Positions 9,731-18,095 of a stretch of 44,880 bases of DNA are shown here, in pieces. Origin of the DNA: Euryarchaeota archaeon UBA439 (GTDB lineage Archaea > Thermoplasmatota > Poseidoniia > Poseidoniales > Thalassarchaeaceae); contig DANB01000015.1 of NCBI GenBank assembly GCA_002497245.1, positions 1-44,880 on the forward strand. Direction: 5' to 3'. Each line of letters begins with the position of its first letter. Within the stretch, counting starts at the first letter, position 1. The position numbers and the translations under genes were made by a program. The notes beneath the pieces are model-generated. The model was not told the DNA's origin, did not search any database, and worked only from the letters and a program-made list of their open reading frames with translations.

Positions 9731-10465
9731 TTATTTTTCAAAAATAGGTGTGAGACGTGAAATCGAATCAGCAAAGAATACTGTCAAGAGAGAAATAATT
9801 ATTCTTAAACCATCATAGGTCTTTGGAAGTGATAATAAAACTAAAGAGAAAGATATCAATAGTATACGGATCCTTATTCTAGATTCGTTATCTACAACCA
9901 TGCCAAAAAATCTAGACATTGAGAGTACTAATGTAGTTAGAACTCCAATGACAAGAACCCATGAAAAGCCAATTCCTAAGCTGATTATTGAAACCGCATC
10001 ATACCTAGCTGAAACTATATCTTCTCCGCCCTTGATCATACTGATTTCATCGAAATAATTTACTAGAAAAGGGATAGCAACGAACCATGTTAGATATAAT
10101 ATTACAGGGATAATAACTCCACTAAAAAATAAAGAAAATGTAAACCATTTTTTCTCTCTAGGATATAATCCAGGCAATGCAAAACTTCTAATCTTCAACG
10201 TAGTATAAGGCAATATCATTGCAATTGAGAAAATTAATAATAAAGCCCACTTAGTATCAATCCAATCATATGGACTATACACAGAGAATGTATAGTCCTC
10301 AGCCCCCAGGGAAAGTCTCTCTAACCAATTAGTCAAAATATCATCGATTAAAAATGAAAGGAATAAAGAAATTATTACAACGCCAAAAGCACTAATTCGG
10401 ATTATCTTATATAACTCAGAAAAATGTTCTGAGAAAGCCATTTTTTCATTGGAATAAGGTTGCAT
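9731..10465 (-). CDS. tatC: Sec-independent protein translocase TatC
   Basis: 244-residue polytopic membrane protein with about six hydrophobic segments. MAFSEHFSELYKIIR matches the cytoplasmic N-terminus of TatC (FxEHLxELRxRL), VYSPYDWIDTKWALL the YsPxExFxxxxK segment, and FALPGLYPREKKWF the conserved PGLYxxE loop that binds twin-arginine signals. No TatA/TatB-like gene is adjacent. The start lies one base after the stop of the Reeler-like gene upstream, so the two are probably co-transcribed; an internal Met at residue 9 is an alternative start. Confidence 0.85.
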   Translation of the reverse strand: MQPYSNEKMAFSEHFSELYKIIRISAFGVVIISLFLSFLIDDILTNWLERLSLGAEDYTFSVYSPYDWIDTKWALLLIFSIAMILPYTTLKIRSFALPGLYPREKKWFTFSLFFSGVIIPVILYLTWFVAIPFLVNYFDEISMIKGGEDIVSARYDAVSIISLGIGFSWVLVIGVLTTLVLSMSRFFGMVVDNESRIRIRILLISFSLVLLSLPKTYDGLRIIISLLTVFFADSISRLTPIFEK

Positions 10466-10466
10466 C

Positions 10467-11522
10467 TCAAAGTATATCCTTGACTTTAGGTTCAGCCCTT
10501 GCAGCTAATATTGTTCGGTAAAAGCAGTAAGCAAACCATCCACTAACTAAGAATGTAAATCCAATTACAAAACTAGTAAGATCGGTTACATTTTGTGCCT
10601 CGGGATCTAGAACTGCCCTAGGAGGGAATTCTAGTACAGCATCTTCGGCTAACCACCTAACTGCAATAACAAATGATACTAAACTGAAGAATAATTGTCT
10701 CAATGCTTGCGGATATGCTAATTCTGCGGCTAAGTAATCCGGTCCATCATCATATTTTCTTTCTAAAATCTCCCTTTGTACAAGCGCACCGATAATTAAT
10801 GCTGTTAGACTGAACCAATAAAACATACTACCTTGCTCGTAAATCTTCATAGAAAGAGCTTCTTGCCTCTTGGCTTCTTTTTCAGCATCGGTTTCTTCAA
10901 TAAGGAATAATGAATCATAATCTCCAACTGAAATTGTTCTTGTAGACAATGTCGCATCATCTTCACCTTGTTCTATAGTTCCGGGCGGACTAATTGAGAA
11001 TGCTAATAGATTCCAATAATCTTCAGTATCCGGTATACCGGCACCATCTACAGAGTTTCCTGCTAGCCAGAAATTCACAGTTCCACTATCATTTGAAGGT
11101 GCAGTCCAAGTAACTATCCAGACCCCGTCTGAATCTGTAGCACTATGAGAAATGTCGGCCTCAGTATCCGCTGCAATACGGATATCTTGGTCATCATTCC
11201 ATGAGAAAATACCGATAGAATCGGATGATAATAAGAATCCTGCCTTGGAATTTCCATTACCTCCAGAAAGTGTCAAAGAATCTGCAACTTTGATGGTAAA
11301 CTCATAACTTTCACCTAATTCATACATAATCGGAACACTGGTAATCATCACAACAGCCCTCTCCGAGACCGCTCCATTATTGTGACAAGAACAACCATAT
11401 TTCACAGTTGGATCTCCGTCTTGATTTAGGTATGGAGGGCCACCACTGTTACCTAAAGCAGGAATTGCAGCCATACCTATAATCAAAAGAACGACTAAGG
11501 CTTTCGAGTTGAGGCTCGCCAT
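10467..11522 (-). CDS. Exported Reeler-like protein with a CSCH heme-like motif and four C-terminal helices
   Basis: 351-residue envelope protein. A signal peptide (MASLNSKALVVLLIIGMAAIPALG) is followed by KYGCSCHNNG at mature residues 20-30, then a beta-rich domain (VPIMYELGESYEFTIKV, KAGFLLSSDSIGIFSW, WTAPSNDSGTVNFWLAGNS) that resembles Reeler/choice-of-anchor domains. The last 130 residues hold three or four membrane helices with a charged loop. CSCH has one residue between the cysteines rather than the CxxCH of c-type cytochromes, so heme attachment is uncertain; a metal or disulfide site is possible. ATG 11522 is preferred because GGTG sits 6 bases upstream; another ATG lies 9 bases earlier. 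A redox or electron-transfer role is inference. Confidence 0.7.
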   Translation of the reverse strand: MASLNSKALVVLLIIGMAAIPALGNSGGPPYLNQDGDPTVKYGCSCHNNGAVSERAVVMITSVPIMYELGESYEFTIKVADSLTLSGGNGNSKAGFLLSSDSIGIFSWNDDQDIRIAADTEADISHSATDSDGVWIVTWTAPSNDSGTVNFWLAGNSVDGAGIPDTEDYWNLLAFSISPPGTIEQGEDDATLSTRTISVGDYDSLFLIEETDAEKEAKRQEALSMKIYEQGSMFYWFSLTALIIGALVQREILERKYDDGPDYLAAELAYPQALRQLFFSLVSFVIAVRWLAEDAVLEFPPRAVLDPEAQNVTDLTSFVIGFTFLVSGWFAYCFYRTILAARAEPKVKDIL

Positions 11523-11596
11523 GTAGTACACCTATGTTATTTCGAGTGTTGACTACCACATAACCGTTGCTTCACAATGACTGTTGAATTAATCGA

Positions 11597-13021
11597 TTAT
11601 AACTCCTTAATTGCACTATTCAACTCATTCATCATCTTCTTTCCATCACCAAATAGCATCATAGTTTTATCTTCATAGAAAAGATCGTTATCTACTCCGG
11701 CGTAACCGACTGAAAGACTTCTCTTGATAATGACAACTGTCCTTGCTTTATCGGCATCAATAATTGGCATTCCTGCCAAAGGGCCTTCTCCACTTCTAGC
11801 GGCAGGATTACAAGTATCATTTGCACCAATGACAACTGCCATATCACATTCAGGAAATTCAGGATTGATTTCTTCCATTTCAATAAGTTGATCATATGGT
11901 ACATTTGCCTCCGCAAGAAGGACATTCATGTGACCTGGCATGCGGCCTGCAACAGGATGAATTGCGTACTTAACCTCAGTTTGGAATCTGTCCTGAAGAA
12001 TATCTGCAAATTCTTTGACTTGGTGTTGACACTGACTAACTGCCATTCCATATCCAGGAACGATTATCACTTTCTGAGCACCGTCGACCATCATTGCAAC
12101 TTCTTCTGCATCAGATCCTACCTTTGTTCTAGTGAGTGTTTCTTTTTCAGTACCGCCAAATGATTTGAAAAGAACGTCGGGTAATGTTCTATTCATGGCT
12201 TTACACATTATAAAAGTCAGTATTAATCCTGATGCACCGACTAATGAACCTGCTACAATAAGTACACTGTTTCCAATAATAAAGCCGGTAAATGCAGCTG
12301 CTATTCCGGAAAAGGAGTTTAGTAAAGAGACTACTACAGGCATGTCTGCTCCACCAATTGGCAAAACAATAATCACACCTAAAATACTAGAGATTATTAT
12401 AATCGCAAATAATATTTGTTGATCTCGAGGATCTGAAATACTCAAATAAATTAATGCTATAACAGAAAATACCAACAAGACCTTGACATAATTTAGCCAT
12501 GATGGGCCCCAAGTTGGTGTCCTGAACCATTTACCAAATATTTCTATTCCTCCCTTAAGTTTGAACATTGCAAGTATCGAACCAGTAAGAGTCATCCAAC
12601 CAACTAAAGCTGAGAGACCTGCTGCAACCATCAAAACTTCTAATTCTAATCCAGAAGGCAATAATAACTCATCATTTTCTATGTATTTCCATGATTCTGA
12701 GAGTGCGACCAAGGCAGATGCTGCACCTCCAAATCCATTGAATAATGCCACTAATTCTGGCATACCTGTCATTTCAACTTTAACTGCCATGATGTAACCG
12801 ATTACAGAACCCACTAGTATACCTGAAATGATAAGAGTCCATTGTGCACCACCTTCGAGATGCATATCTGCTACAGTCGTTAAGACTGCGACTAGCATCC
12901 CCATGGCACCTAACTGGTTACCTGCTGGTGCAGTTCTCGGATGGCCTAATTTTTTGAGACCAAGAATAAATAATGATGCAGATATCAAATAACCAATTGA
13001 TACCCATTCGCTAAAAATCAT
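11597..13021 (-). CDS. pntB: NAD(P) transhydrogenase subunit beta
   Basis: 474-residue subunit of proton-translocating transhydrogenase, which couples hydride transfer from NADH to NADP+ to proton entry and supplies NADPH. The first 290 residues hold eight or nine membrane helices, including HPRTAPAGNQLGAMGM, GFGGAASALVAL and GGADMPVVVSLLNSFSG, all typical of domain II. The C-terminal domain III binds NADP(H): VIIVPGYGMAVSQCQH, HPVAGRMPGHMNVLLAEA, VIGANDTCNPAAR and KRSLSVGYAGVDNDLF. GGAGGG directly precedes the ATG. It is last in the pntAA-pntAB-pntB operon, 2 bases after pntAB. Confidence 0.95.
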   Translation of the reverse strand: MIFSEWVSIGYLISASLFILGLKKLGHPRTAPAGNQLGAMGMLVAVLTTVADMHLEGGAQWTLIISGILVGSVIGYIMAVKVEMTGMPELVALFNGFGGAASALVALSESWKYIENDELLLPSGLELEVLMVAAGLSALVGWMTLTGSILAMFKLKGGIEIFGKWFRTPTWGPSWLNYVKVLLVFSVIALIYLSISDPRDQQILFAIIIISSILGVIIVLPIGGADMPVVVSLLNSFSGIAAAFTGFIIGNSVLIVAGSLVGASGLILTFIMCKAMNRTLPDVLFKSFGGTEKETLTRTKVGSDAEEVAMMVDGAQKVIIVPGYGMAVSQCQHQVKEFADILQDRFQTEVKYAIHPVAGRMPGHMNVLLAEANVPYDQLIEMEEINPEFPECDMAVVIGANDTCNPAARSGEGPLAGMPIIDADKARTVVIIKRSLSVGYAGVDNDLFYEDKTMMLFGDGKKMMNELNSAIKEL

Positions 13022-13023
13022 AA

Positions 13024-13338
13024 TTAGCCCTCCTTTTTCTTATTTTTACCGGCAATCATATTCAACATTCGGTTAGTTACAGCGAAACCACCTATTACAT
13101 TGATCATTGCTAAAACTATAGCTATAAATGCCAAAAGCCCAGAAACCAAAGTATCTCCACCTTCATATGCGACATTTGCACCTATTAGAGCACCTACGAC
13201 ACTGATTCCTGAGATTGCATTGGCTCCACTCATTAAAGGAGTATGGAGCATTGCTGGAACCTTGGTTATTAATTCAAAACCAAGAAATATTGAAAGAACG
13301 AATAGTGTAATTGACCCAATAAGTAATTCAGGAGTCAT
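13024..13338 (-). CDS. pntAB: NAD(P) transhydrogenase subunit alpha, membrane part
   Basis: 104-residue membrane subunit with three hydrophobic helices. FELITKVPAMLHTPLMSGANAI carries the conserved loop of the PntA C-terminal domain, and the end is basic (AGKNKKKEG). It forms the proton channel together with PntB. Its ATG overlaps the TGA of pntAA by one base (TGATG), with GGAGGTG 7 bases before it, a classic arrangement for translational coupling. A separate small subunit is the three-gene form of the enzyme, unlike the fused PntA of E. coli. Confidence 0.93.
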   Translation of the reverse strand: MTPELLIGSITLFVLSIFLGFELITKVPAMLHTPLMSGANAISGISVVGALIGANVAYEGGDTLVSGLLAFIAIVLAMINVIGGFAVTNRMLNMIAGKNKKKEG

Positions 13339-14498
13339 CAGAGTACACCTCCTAATCGAGTTTGATTTTCATGTATTTTTCCGTCCTTACAAATCAAAAC
13401 TCCTCCCATACCTGGGACATGGAAATCAGAACCCTCAGGCGATCCAAATAATATGTCATCATCATCAGATATTATTAATTCACCCTCATTAACTATGGAA
13501 CTAATAAAAGTTGTAAGATTGTTAGAAAAAAGCATGCTTGCAGTATTTGCAAGAGTACCAGGGAGGTTAGATGTCCCAACAATTATTACTCCATTGTCGG
13601 TAGTATAAACTTCACCGGGTTTTGTCAATTCACAATTGCCGCCAACATCAGCATTCATATCTACAATCACTGTCCCCGATTTGAAGGAAGAAACAGCTGT
13701 AGCAGGAATAGTAATTGGAGCAGGACGACCGAAAATTCTGGCAGTAGTCACGATAATATCAGATTCTGAAGCAACCTCGCAAACTGTATCATTAACTTTC
13801 TTTATAAATTCTGGAGTCAAAGGTTTAGCATAACCTGATTCATCCTCAAAATCATCCATACCTTCGACCTCAATAAAACGACCACCTACTGATTCTATTT
13901 GCTCTGCTGCAGATTTTCTAACATCGGAAGCATAAACAATTGCTCCCAATCTCTTAGCAGTAGCAATAGCTTGAAGCCCTGCTACTCCACTCCCCATGAT
14001 TACAACTTTAGCCGGTTTTACAGTTCCAGCAGAGGTTGTCATCATTGGAATACCGCGAGAAACATGAGATGCACCTAATAGTACAGCTTTGTATCCTGCT
14101 AAGTTATCTTGACTTGAATTCACGTCCATTGATTGAGCACGAGATAACCTCCTAGGAATCATATCCATTGAGAAAAGAGTAACATTGGAATTAATACAAG
14201 ATTTAATTTTCTCAGGGTGACGAAATGGATCAGCAACACAAACAAGATTCATTCCTTCTCTTAATTCAGAAGATTCTAACATTCTAATTGACATGATGAT
14301 TTCGCAAGAAAGTGCTTCATCTCTCGAGCAGATATTTGCACCAGCATCTAGGTAATCAGAGTCGGAATAATTTGATTTTTCTCCTGCATTTTTCTCAACG
14401 AAAACTTCCAAACCTTTTTTCATTAATTTTTTCACTGAATTGGGTACAATAGCGACTCTATTTTCACCATCTGGCTCTGTCAAAACTCCTAACCTCAT
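13338..14498 (-). CDS. pntAA: NAD(P) transhydrogenase subunit alpha, NAD-binding part
   Basis: 386-residue soluble subunit that binds NAD(H). MRLGVLTEPDGENRVAIVP is the standard opening shared with alanine dehydrogenase; SAGTVKPAKVVIMGSGVAGL is the Rossmann dinucleotide motif, and VIVDMNADVGGNCELTKPGE is characteristic of PntA rather than Ald. Co-occurrence with pntAB and pntB settles the assignment. It is the first gene of the operon; a perfect 10-bp palindrome (AGCCTAGGCT) lies 21 bases upstream of the start. Confidence 0.94.
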   Translation of the reverse strand: MRLGVLTEPDGENRVAIVPNSVKKLMKKGLEVFVEKNAGEKSNYSDSDYLDAGANICSRDEALSCEIIMSIRMLESSELREGMNLVCVADPFRHPEKIKSCINSNVTLFSMDMIPRRLSRAQSMDVNSSQDNLAGYKAVLLGASHVSRGIPMMTTSAGTVKPAKVVIMGSGVAGLQAIATAKRLGAIVYASDVRKSAAEQIESVGGRFIEVEGMDDFEDESGYAKPLTPEFIKKVNDTVCEVASESDIIVTTARIFGRPAPITIPATAVSSFKSGTVIVDMNADVGGNCELTKPGEVYTTDNGVIIVGTSNLPGTLANTASMLFSNNLTTFISSIVNEGELIISDDDDILFGSPEGSDFHVPGMGGVLICKDGKIHENQTRLGGVL

Positions 14499-14519
14499 AA
14501 CACCACATCTACAAAATCA

Positions 14520-14529
14520 AGCCTAGGCT
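14520..14529. repeat. 10-bp palindrome upstream of the pnt operon
   Basis: AGCCTAGGCT is a perfect palindrome 21 bases before the pntAA start, in the only promoter-bearing gap of the operon. It may be a protein site or a very short hairpin. TAATCAGATTA at 14554-14564 is a second small symmetry nearby. Confidence 0.35.
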
Positions 14530-14615
14530 CATTGTTGTTGAACATAGCGAACGTAATCAGATTATTGAATGAAACGGGTTGCTGTCTACAAAAAATCTTT
14601 CAGTGAGAAGATTAT

Positions 14616-15326
14616 TTAGAATAATATTGTATATCCAATACCGAATACTGCTACATCACAAATTGCATGTGAAAGCCAACATACCCAAATAGAACGATAC
14701 CTAATGTAAAGCCAAGACCAAATTGCTGCAGCAGATAAAAGACCAAAACAGGCGATTGTTGTTTGCCACCAAATAAAACCAAACAAATGCAATGCTATTG
14801 CATGGTGAAGAGTAAACATTACTGCTGAGAAAATAATTCCAATTTCATTACTGCTAAATAATTCTGCAGACTTTGTTGTAATGAACCATCTGAAAACATA
14901 TTCTTCAAGTAGGCTGTTAATAAATATCCAGTAGATCATTCCAAAGATGTATAAATTTAAGTTATCTAAGCCCTTAGATTGTAAAATCTCCACCATTCCT
15001 AATATGTCCAATGTTTCATCAAATAAGAACCAAGTAATTATTATTATCAATGACATTAATAATCCACTTATTAGACCAAAAATAAGTCCCTCTTTAGTAG
15101 GGGGATTTTTTGAAAAAGAAGCCCCCTCTATCCTAAGATACCAAAATGTAGGAACTAAGAAAATCCATACCTTACAAAAGGCAAAGAATATTTGTGAGTG
15201 AAATTCATTTTCAATAATTTCGATACCAAATATCACCGATGCAGAAGGAATAAATCCTACCAATAATATTGGAATCAAAGGTTTGTTTTTCAACTCTTTT
15301 TCCAAGGAGTAGGATGATGCTGACAT
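14616..15326 (-). CDS. CPBP-family intramembrane metalloprotease
   Basis: 236-residue polytopic membrane protein with about seven hydrophobic segments. The diagnostic Abi/CAAX-protease motifs are present: NSLLEEYVFRWFI (EExxxR), FTLHHAIALHLFGF (HHxxA) and LSHAICDVAVFG (H plus D). These residues form the intramembrane metal site of type II CAAX-type proteases. In prokaryotes members mature peptides or small proteins, and the substrate here is unknown. The gene stands alone, divergent from malate dehydrogenase. Confidence 0.85.
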   Translation of the reverse strand: MSASSYSLEKELKNKPLIPILLVGFIPSASVIFGIEIIENEFHSQIFFAFCKVWIFLVPTFWYLRIEGASFSKNPPTKEGLIFGLISGLLMSLIIIITWFLFDETLDILGMVEILQSKGLDNLNLYIFGMIYWIFINSLLEEYVFRWFITTKSAELFSSNEIGIIFSAVMFTLHHAIALHLFGFIWWQTTIACFGLLSAAAIWSWLYIRYRSIWVCWLSHAICDVAVFGIGYTILF

Positions 15327-15435
15327 TATTCCTTCTACTTCAATTTACATAAAGAACATTGGCCCTACAATTGAGTCTAACGTTCACTAAAGGCTAAGGA
15401 TGAAACACCTACGGGAGACAATTGAGGATGACTTC

Positions 15436-16374
15436 ATGGCAAGAGAATCGAGAAAGATTGCAGTAATTGGTGCGGGGAATGTGGGTGCAACGTGTGCCTT
15501 TGTAATGGCTGAAAGAAAATTAGGGGAAATAGTACTGCTGGATATTTACGAAGGCTTTGCTAAAGGTAAAGCTCTGGATATGAGTCAAGGAGGACAAGTT
15601 CTAAACTATGATGGGAAAATTACTGGCACCTCAAAATATGAGGATATTTCTGGAGCTGACGTCGTAGTAGTAACATCTGGTTTCCCAAGACAGCCAGGTA
15701 TGAGTAGAGAAGATCTGATAGGGAAAAATGCAGAAATAATTTCACAAGTAGGTGCCGGAATCAGAGATTACGCTCCAGATTCAGTAGTAATAATGGTCAC
15801 AAATCCATTAGACCTAATGACATACCATATGCAAAAAGTAACTGGTTTTGATCCAAAAAAAGTTATCGGGCAAGCAGGTATTCTCGATTCGGCAAGAATG
15901 ACTCATTTTGTAGCGCAAGCAGTTGGATGCTCTAACGAAGACGTGCAAGCCATGGTTCTTGGAGGGCACGGTGACACAATGGTTCCATTACCAAGATACA
16001 CAACTGTTGGTGGAATTCCTATTACTCAATTACTAAAAAGTGATGAAATTGATGCTATATCCAAAAGAACTGCAAGTGGTGGAGGAGAAATTGTAAAATT
16101 ATTAGAAAGAGGAAGTGCTTTCTATGCACCAGGTAGTGCCGCTGCCATTATGGCAGAATCTGTTCTAAATGATAGGAAAAGAATGTTACCATGTAGCACA
16201 CTTTTGACTGGACAATATGGTTTAGAAGATGTCTACATAGGAGTTCCAGTATTGTTAGGTAAAGATGGTGTAGAGAATATTGTTGAATTAGAACTAGAAG
16301 ATGATGAATTGAATAGTCTGCAAAGTTCGGCTAATTTCTATAAATCACAATTAAGTGATATTCTTGGATATTAG
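15436..16374 (+). CDS. mdh: Malate dehydrogenase (LDH-like type)
   Basis: 312-residue NAD-dependent malate/lactate dehydrogenase family enzyme that would interconvert malate and oxaloacetate. It shows KIAVIGAGNVGATCAFVMAE (Rossmann motif), VLLDIYEG with the Asp that favours NAD, GFPRQPGMSREDL (substrate-loop arginines), VTNPLDLMTYHM and GGHGDTMVPLPRYTTVGG with the catalytic His. The Arg in PRQPGMSR supports malate over lactate. ATG 15436 fits the family N-terminus (MARESRKIAVIG) and has GAGGAT 7 bases upstream. ATG 15400 would add 12 residues. A TATA-like TTTACATAA lies at about 15343-15351. Confidence 0.9.
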   Translation: MARESRKIAVIGAGNVGATCAFVMAERKLGEIVLLDIYEGFAKGKALDMSQGGQVLNYDGKITGTSKYEDISGADVVVVTSGFPRQPGMSREDLIGKNAEIISQVGAGIRDYAPDSVVIMVTNPLDLMTYHMQKVTGFDPKKVIGQAGILDSARMTHFVAQAVGCSNEDVQAMVLGGHGDTMVPLPRYTTVGGIPITQLLKSDEIDAISKRTASGGGEIVKLLERGSAFYAPGSAAAIMAESVLNDRKRMLPCSTLLTGQYGLEDVYIGVPVLLGKDGVENIVELELEDDELNSLQSSANFYKSQLSDILGY

Positions 16375-16394
16375 AGATTAAAGAAGGCTCGAAA

Positions 16395-17150
16395 ATGAAA
16401 GAATACCTTTATCTCGAACATGATGGGAAATTACTCTTAGTAAATAATGACGGTAAAGGCCCCGAGAAACCTGTAATGGGTAGAACTCATGTTGGAGATT
16501 CATTAATACGATTACCAACTGTAGATGAAGTAAAAGATATGGGTATAGAATGGGAAAGGAAAAGAGAAAATTCTATCTATTTCGAAAATTATGAAGCTAA
16601 AGTAATAGTTGCATTGCCTAGAATAGAATGGCCAGAAAATTGGGCATGGAAAGATTTTGTAATAAGTGATAATGCAGTTGACCCGATTGTAAGAGAATCA
16701 GTGTATCGAACAATTCATCGTGTTGTCTCAAAAGTCATAATCGAAAACGATCAAGAAATGATATTGATGGCCAAATCGAGTAGAGGATTTTTCAATGGTT
16801 GTTGGACTCTACCAGGAGGATTTGTAGACTATGGCGAACATCCAAGGCAGGCAGCTATCAGAGAGGCAAAAGAAGAATTAGGAATAGAAATAGAAATTGC
16901 TGACAATTTAGGAGAATCAGGAGACCGAAAAAAAGGAAATGATGGTGCATTTATTCAGCAAAATATTTTCACATCAGAAGGAATCAATTGGCTTTCATTT
17001 ACATACAGGGTAAAATCCAACACCAATATTGAGGATATCATCCCTAAAAAGGGAGAAATTGAAGAAGCGAGATGGTTTACAAAAGAAAATGCACTTCGTA
17101 ATTCCGTCAGTCTTTTCGATAAGGAAGCAATTTTATCCCTTAACAAATAA
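16395..17150 (+). CDS. Nudix hydrolase with an N-terminal extension
   Basis: 251-residue protein. The C-terminal 150 residues are a Nudix domain with the complete box GGFVDYGEHPRQAAIREAKE followed by ELGI (Gx5Ex7REUxEExGU), so it should hydrolyse a nucleoside diphosphate linked to another group with Mg2+. The first 110 residues are an extra domain rich in Trp and acidic residues that I do not recognise. The gene follows mdh by 20 bases on the same strand and is probably co-transcribed. The substrate cannot be read from the sequence. Confidence 0.88.
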   Translation: MKEYLYLEHDGKLLLVNNDGKGPEKPVMGRTHVGDSLIRLPTVDEVKDMGIEWERKRENSIYFENYEAKVIVALPRIEWPENWAWKDFVISDNAVDPIVRESVYRTIHRVVSKVIIENDQEMILMAKSSRGFFNGCWTLPGGFVDYGEHPRQAAIREAKEELGIEIEIADNLGESGDRKKGNDGAFIQQNIFTSEGINWLSFTYRVKSNTNIEDIIPKKGEIEEARWFTKENALRNSVSLFDKEAILSLNK

Positions 17151-17173
17151 TCGAATTTGAAAGGTTTGTTTAG

Positions 17174-17251
17174 TGGTGGGCCTGCCTGGATTTGAACCAG
17201 AGTCTGTTCGTCCCAAACGAACAAGCATAGACCAGACTAACCCACAGGCCC
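17174..17251 (-). tRNA. tRNA-Pro (anticodon UGG), CCA encoded
   Basis: Read on the minus strand, a 7-bp acceptor stem GGGCCTG/CAGGCCC closes a cloverleaf. The anticodon stem is GTTCG/CGAAC with loop TTTGGGA (anticodon TGG, proline), the variable loop has 4 bases, and the T arm is TCTGG-TTCAAAT-CCAGG. Discriminator A is followed by genomic CCA (17174-17176). The D stem is weak (G-U, G-C, U-G pairs), as in other archaeal tRNA-Pro genes. No intron is apparent. Confidence 0.92.
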
Positions 17252-17288
17252 TGTGAGTAATACGCCGAGAGAACTACCTGTCAAGAAC

Positions 17289-17723
17289 TTAACTCAGCCA
17301 ATTCCATGTATTTTCATTGATTCGAATTAACAAACCTTGAACCTCAGCTTGACCTATCAGATACTCACTAGATGAATTATCCAAACCTTCTTCGGAAAGA
17401 AATTTATCTAAGGAAGACTTGGTCAAATTACCTTCTTTATCAGTAGCTTTCTTCAAGATTGATAAACCCCCTAAGATATTATCATTATTTGTCCTATTTG
17501 TTTGAACCTTAGATTCTTTTTGTTTAATTTTAGATATTAATTCATGACTAATCTCATCAGGTATATTTGCAAAAGATATTGCCCTGGATAATTGATCAGC
17601 ATTATCAAAAGTTTCAATATATTTGAGATTGCTAGTAGAACCACATTTAGTGCAATAGTTATTTTGAGATTTGGTAGAGCCAAAGGAAAAGCCACATGAA
17701 CATTTTATGAGATTGTAACGCAT
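17289..17723 (-). CDS. Zinc-ribbon protein of unknown function
   Basis: 144-residue protein. ATG 17723 starts at MRYNLIKCSCGFSFG; the frame is open for another 22 codons upstream, but those show no family character. CSCG and CTKCGS about 20 residues apart form a one-domain zinc ribbon at residues 8-32. The rest is charged and helical, and the last 50 residues (KSSLDKFLSEEGLDNSS to WNWLS) could form a small winged-helix or SAP-like fold. It may bind nucleic acid. It is divergent from the small membrane protein and shares a promoter region containing an inverted repeat. Confidence 0.65.
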   Translation of the reverse strand: MRYNLIKCSCGFSFGSTKSQNNYCTKCGSTSNLKYIETFDNADQLSRAISFANIPDEISHELISKIKQKESKVQTNRTNNDNILGGLSILKKATDKEGNLTKSSLDKFLSEEGLDNSSSEYLIGQAEVQGLLIRINENTWNWLS

Positions 17724-17742
17724 GCTGATGATAATCTCAGAA

Positions 17743-17780
17743 TGTGAAAGTACAAGAGTTTTCTGATGAGGGCTTTCACA
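17743..17780. repeat. Inverted repeat between divergent genes
   Basis: TGTGAAAG (17743-17750) and CTTTCACA (17773-17780) are perfect 8-bp inverted arms separated by 22 bases. They lie between the divergent starts at 17723 and 17814, so a shared operator is plausible. Confidence 0.45.
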
Positions 17781-17813
17781 ATAATTCATGAATGGATATG
17801 CTTGTCGGAATAC

Positions 17814-18095
17814 ATGAACAGGGCGAGGGAAGCTGTTTCTTGGCTTTTAATCTCAATTCTAGTCCTTCTGTCTGCAAAACTATTCATCGATTCTGATGGC
17901 GAATCAGTATATTCTTGGGCTATCCTATTAATGATACCAATTCCATTATTTTTGATAATTTCTTTTCAAACAAAGCAACAAACATTTGGAAATGATAATG
18001 GCGGAGATATAATTGAAGAAAATGATGAAATTAGTGAGATAGAAAAAAAGGCCGAAGACCCTTTAGAGATAGGATTCGATGTCCCTATTTTATGA
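17814..18095 (+). CDS. Small two-helix membrane protein
   Basis: 93-residue protein from ATG 17814 (MNRAREAVSWLL); an earlier ATG at 17766 is less likely because it extends into the shared promoter. Two hydrophobic helices at about 9-25 and 33-50 are followed by an acidic cytoplasmic tail (EENDEISEIEKKAEDP). No family is recognised. Its TGA is directly next to the TAA of the convergent aCPSF1 gene. Confidence 0.6.
   Translation: MNRAREAVSWLLISILVLLSAKLFIDSDGESVYSWAILLMIPIPLFLIISFQTKQQTFGNDNGGDIIEENDEISEIEKKAEDPLEIGFDVPIL

Noticed and set aside
7684..10465. Idea that the M6 protease is a Tat substrate because tatC is next to it
   Set aside because: The signal peptide lacks the twin-arginine motif.
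15367..15426. Direct repeat ACAATTGAG before mdh
   Set aside because: Two 9-base copies 51 bases apart, one possibly inside coding sequence; chance is a sufficient explanation.
16955..17224. Open frame across the tRNA-Pro gene on the minus strand
   Set aside because: It reads through the tRNA and the antisense of the Nudix gene and has no family character.
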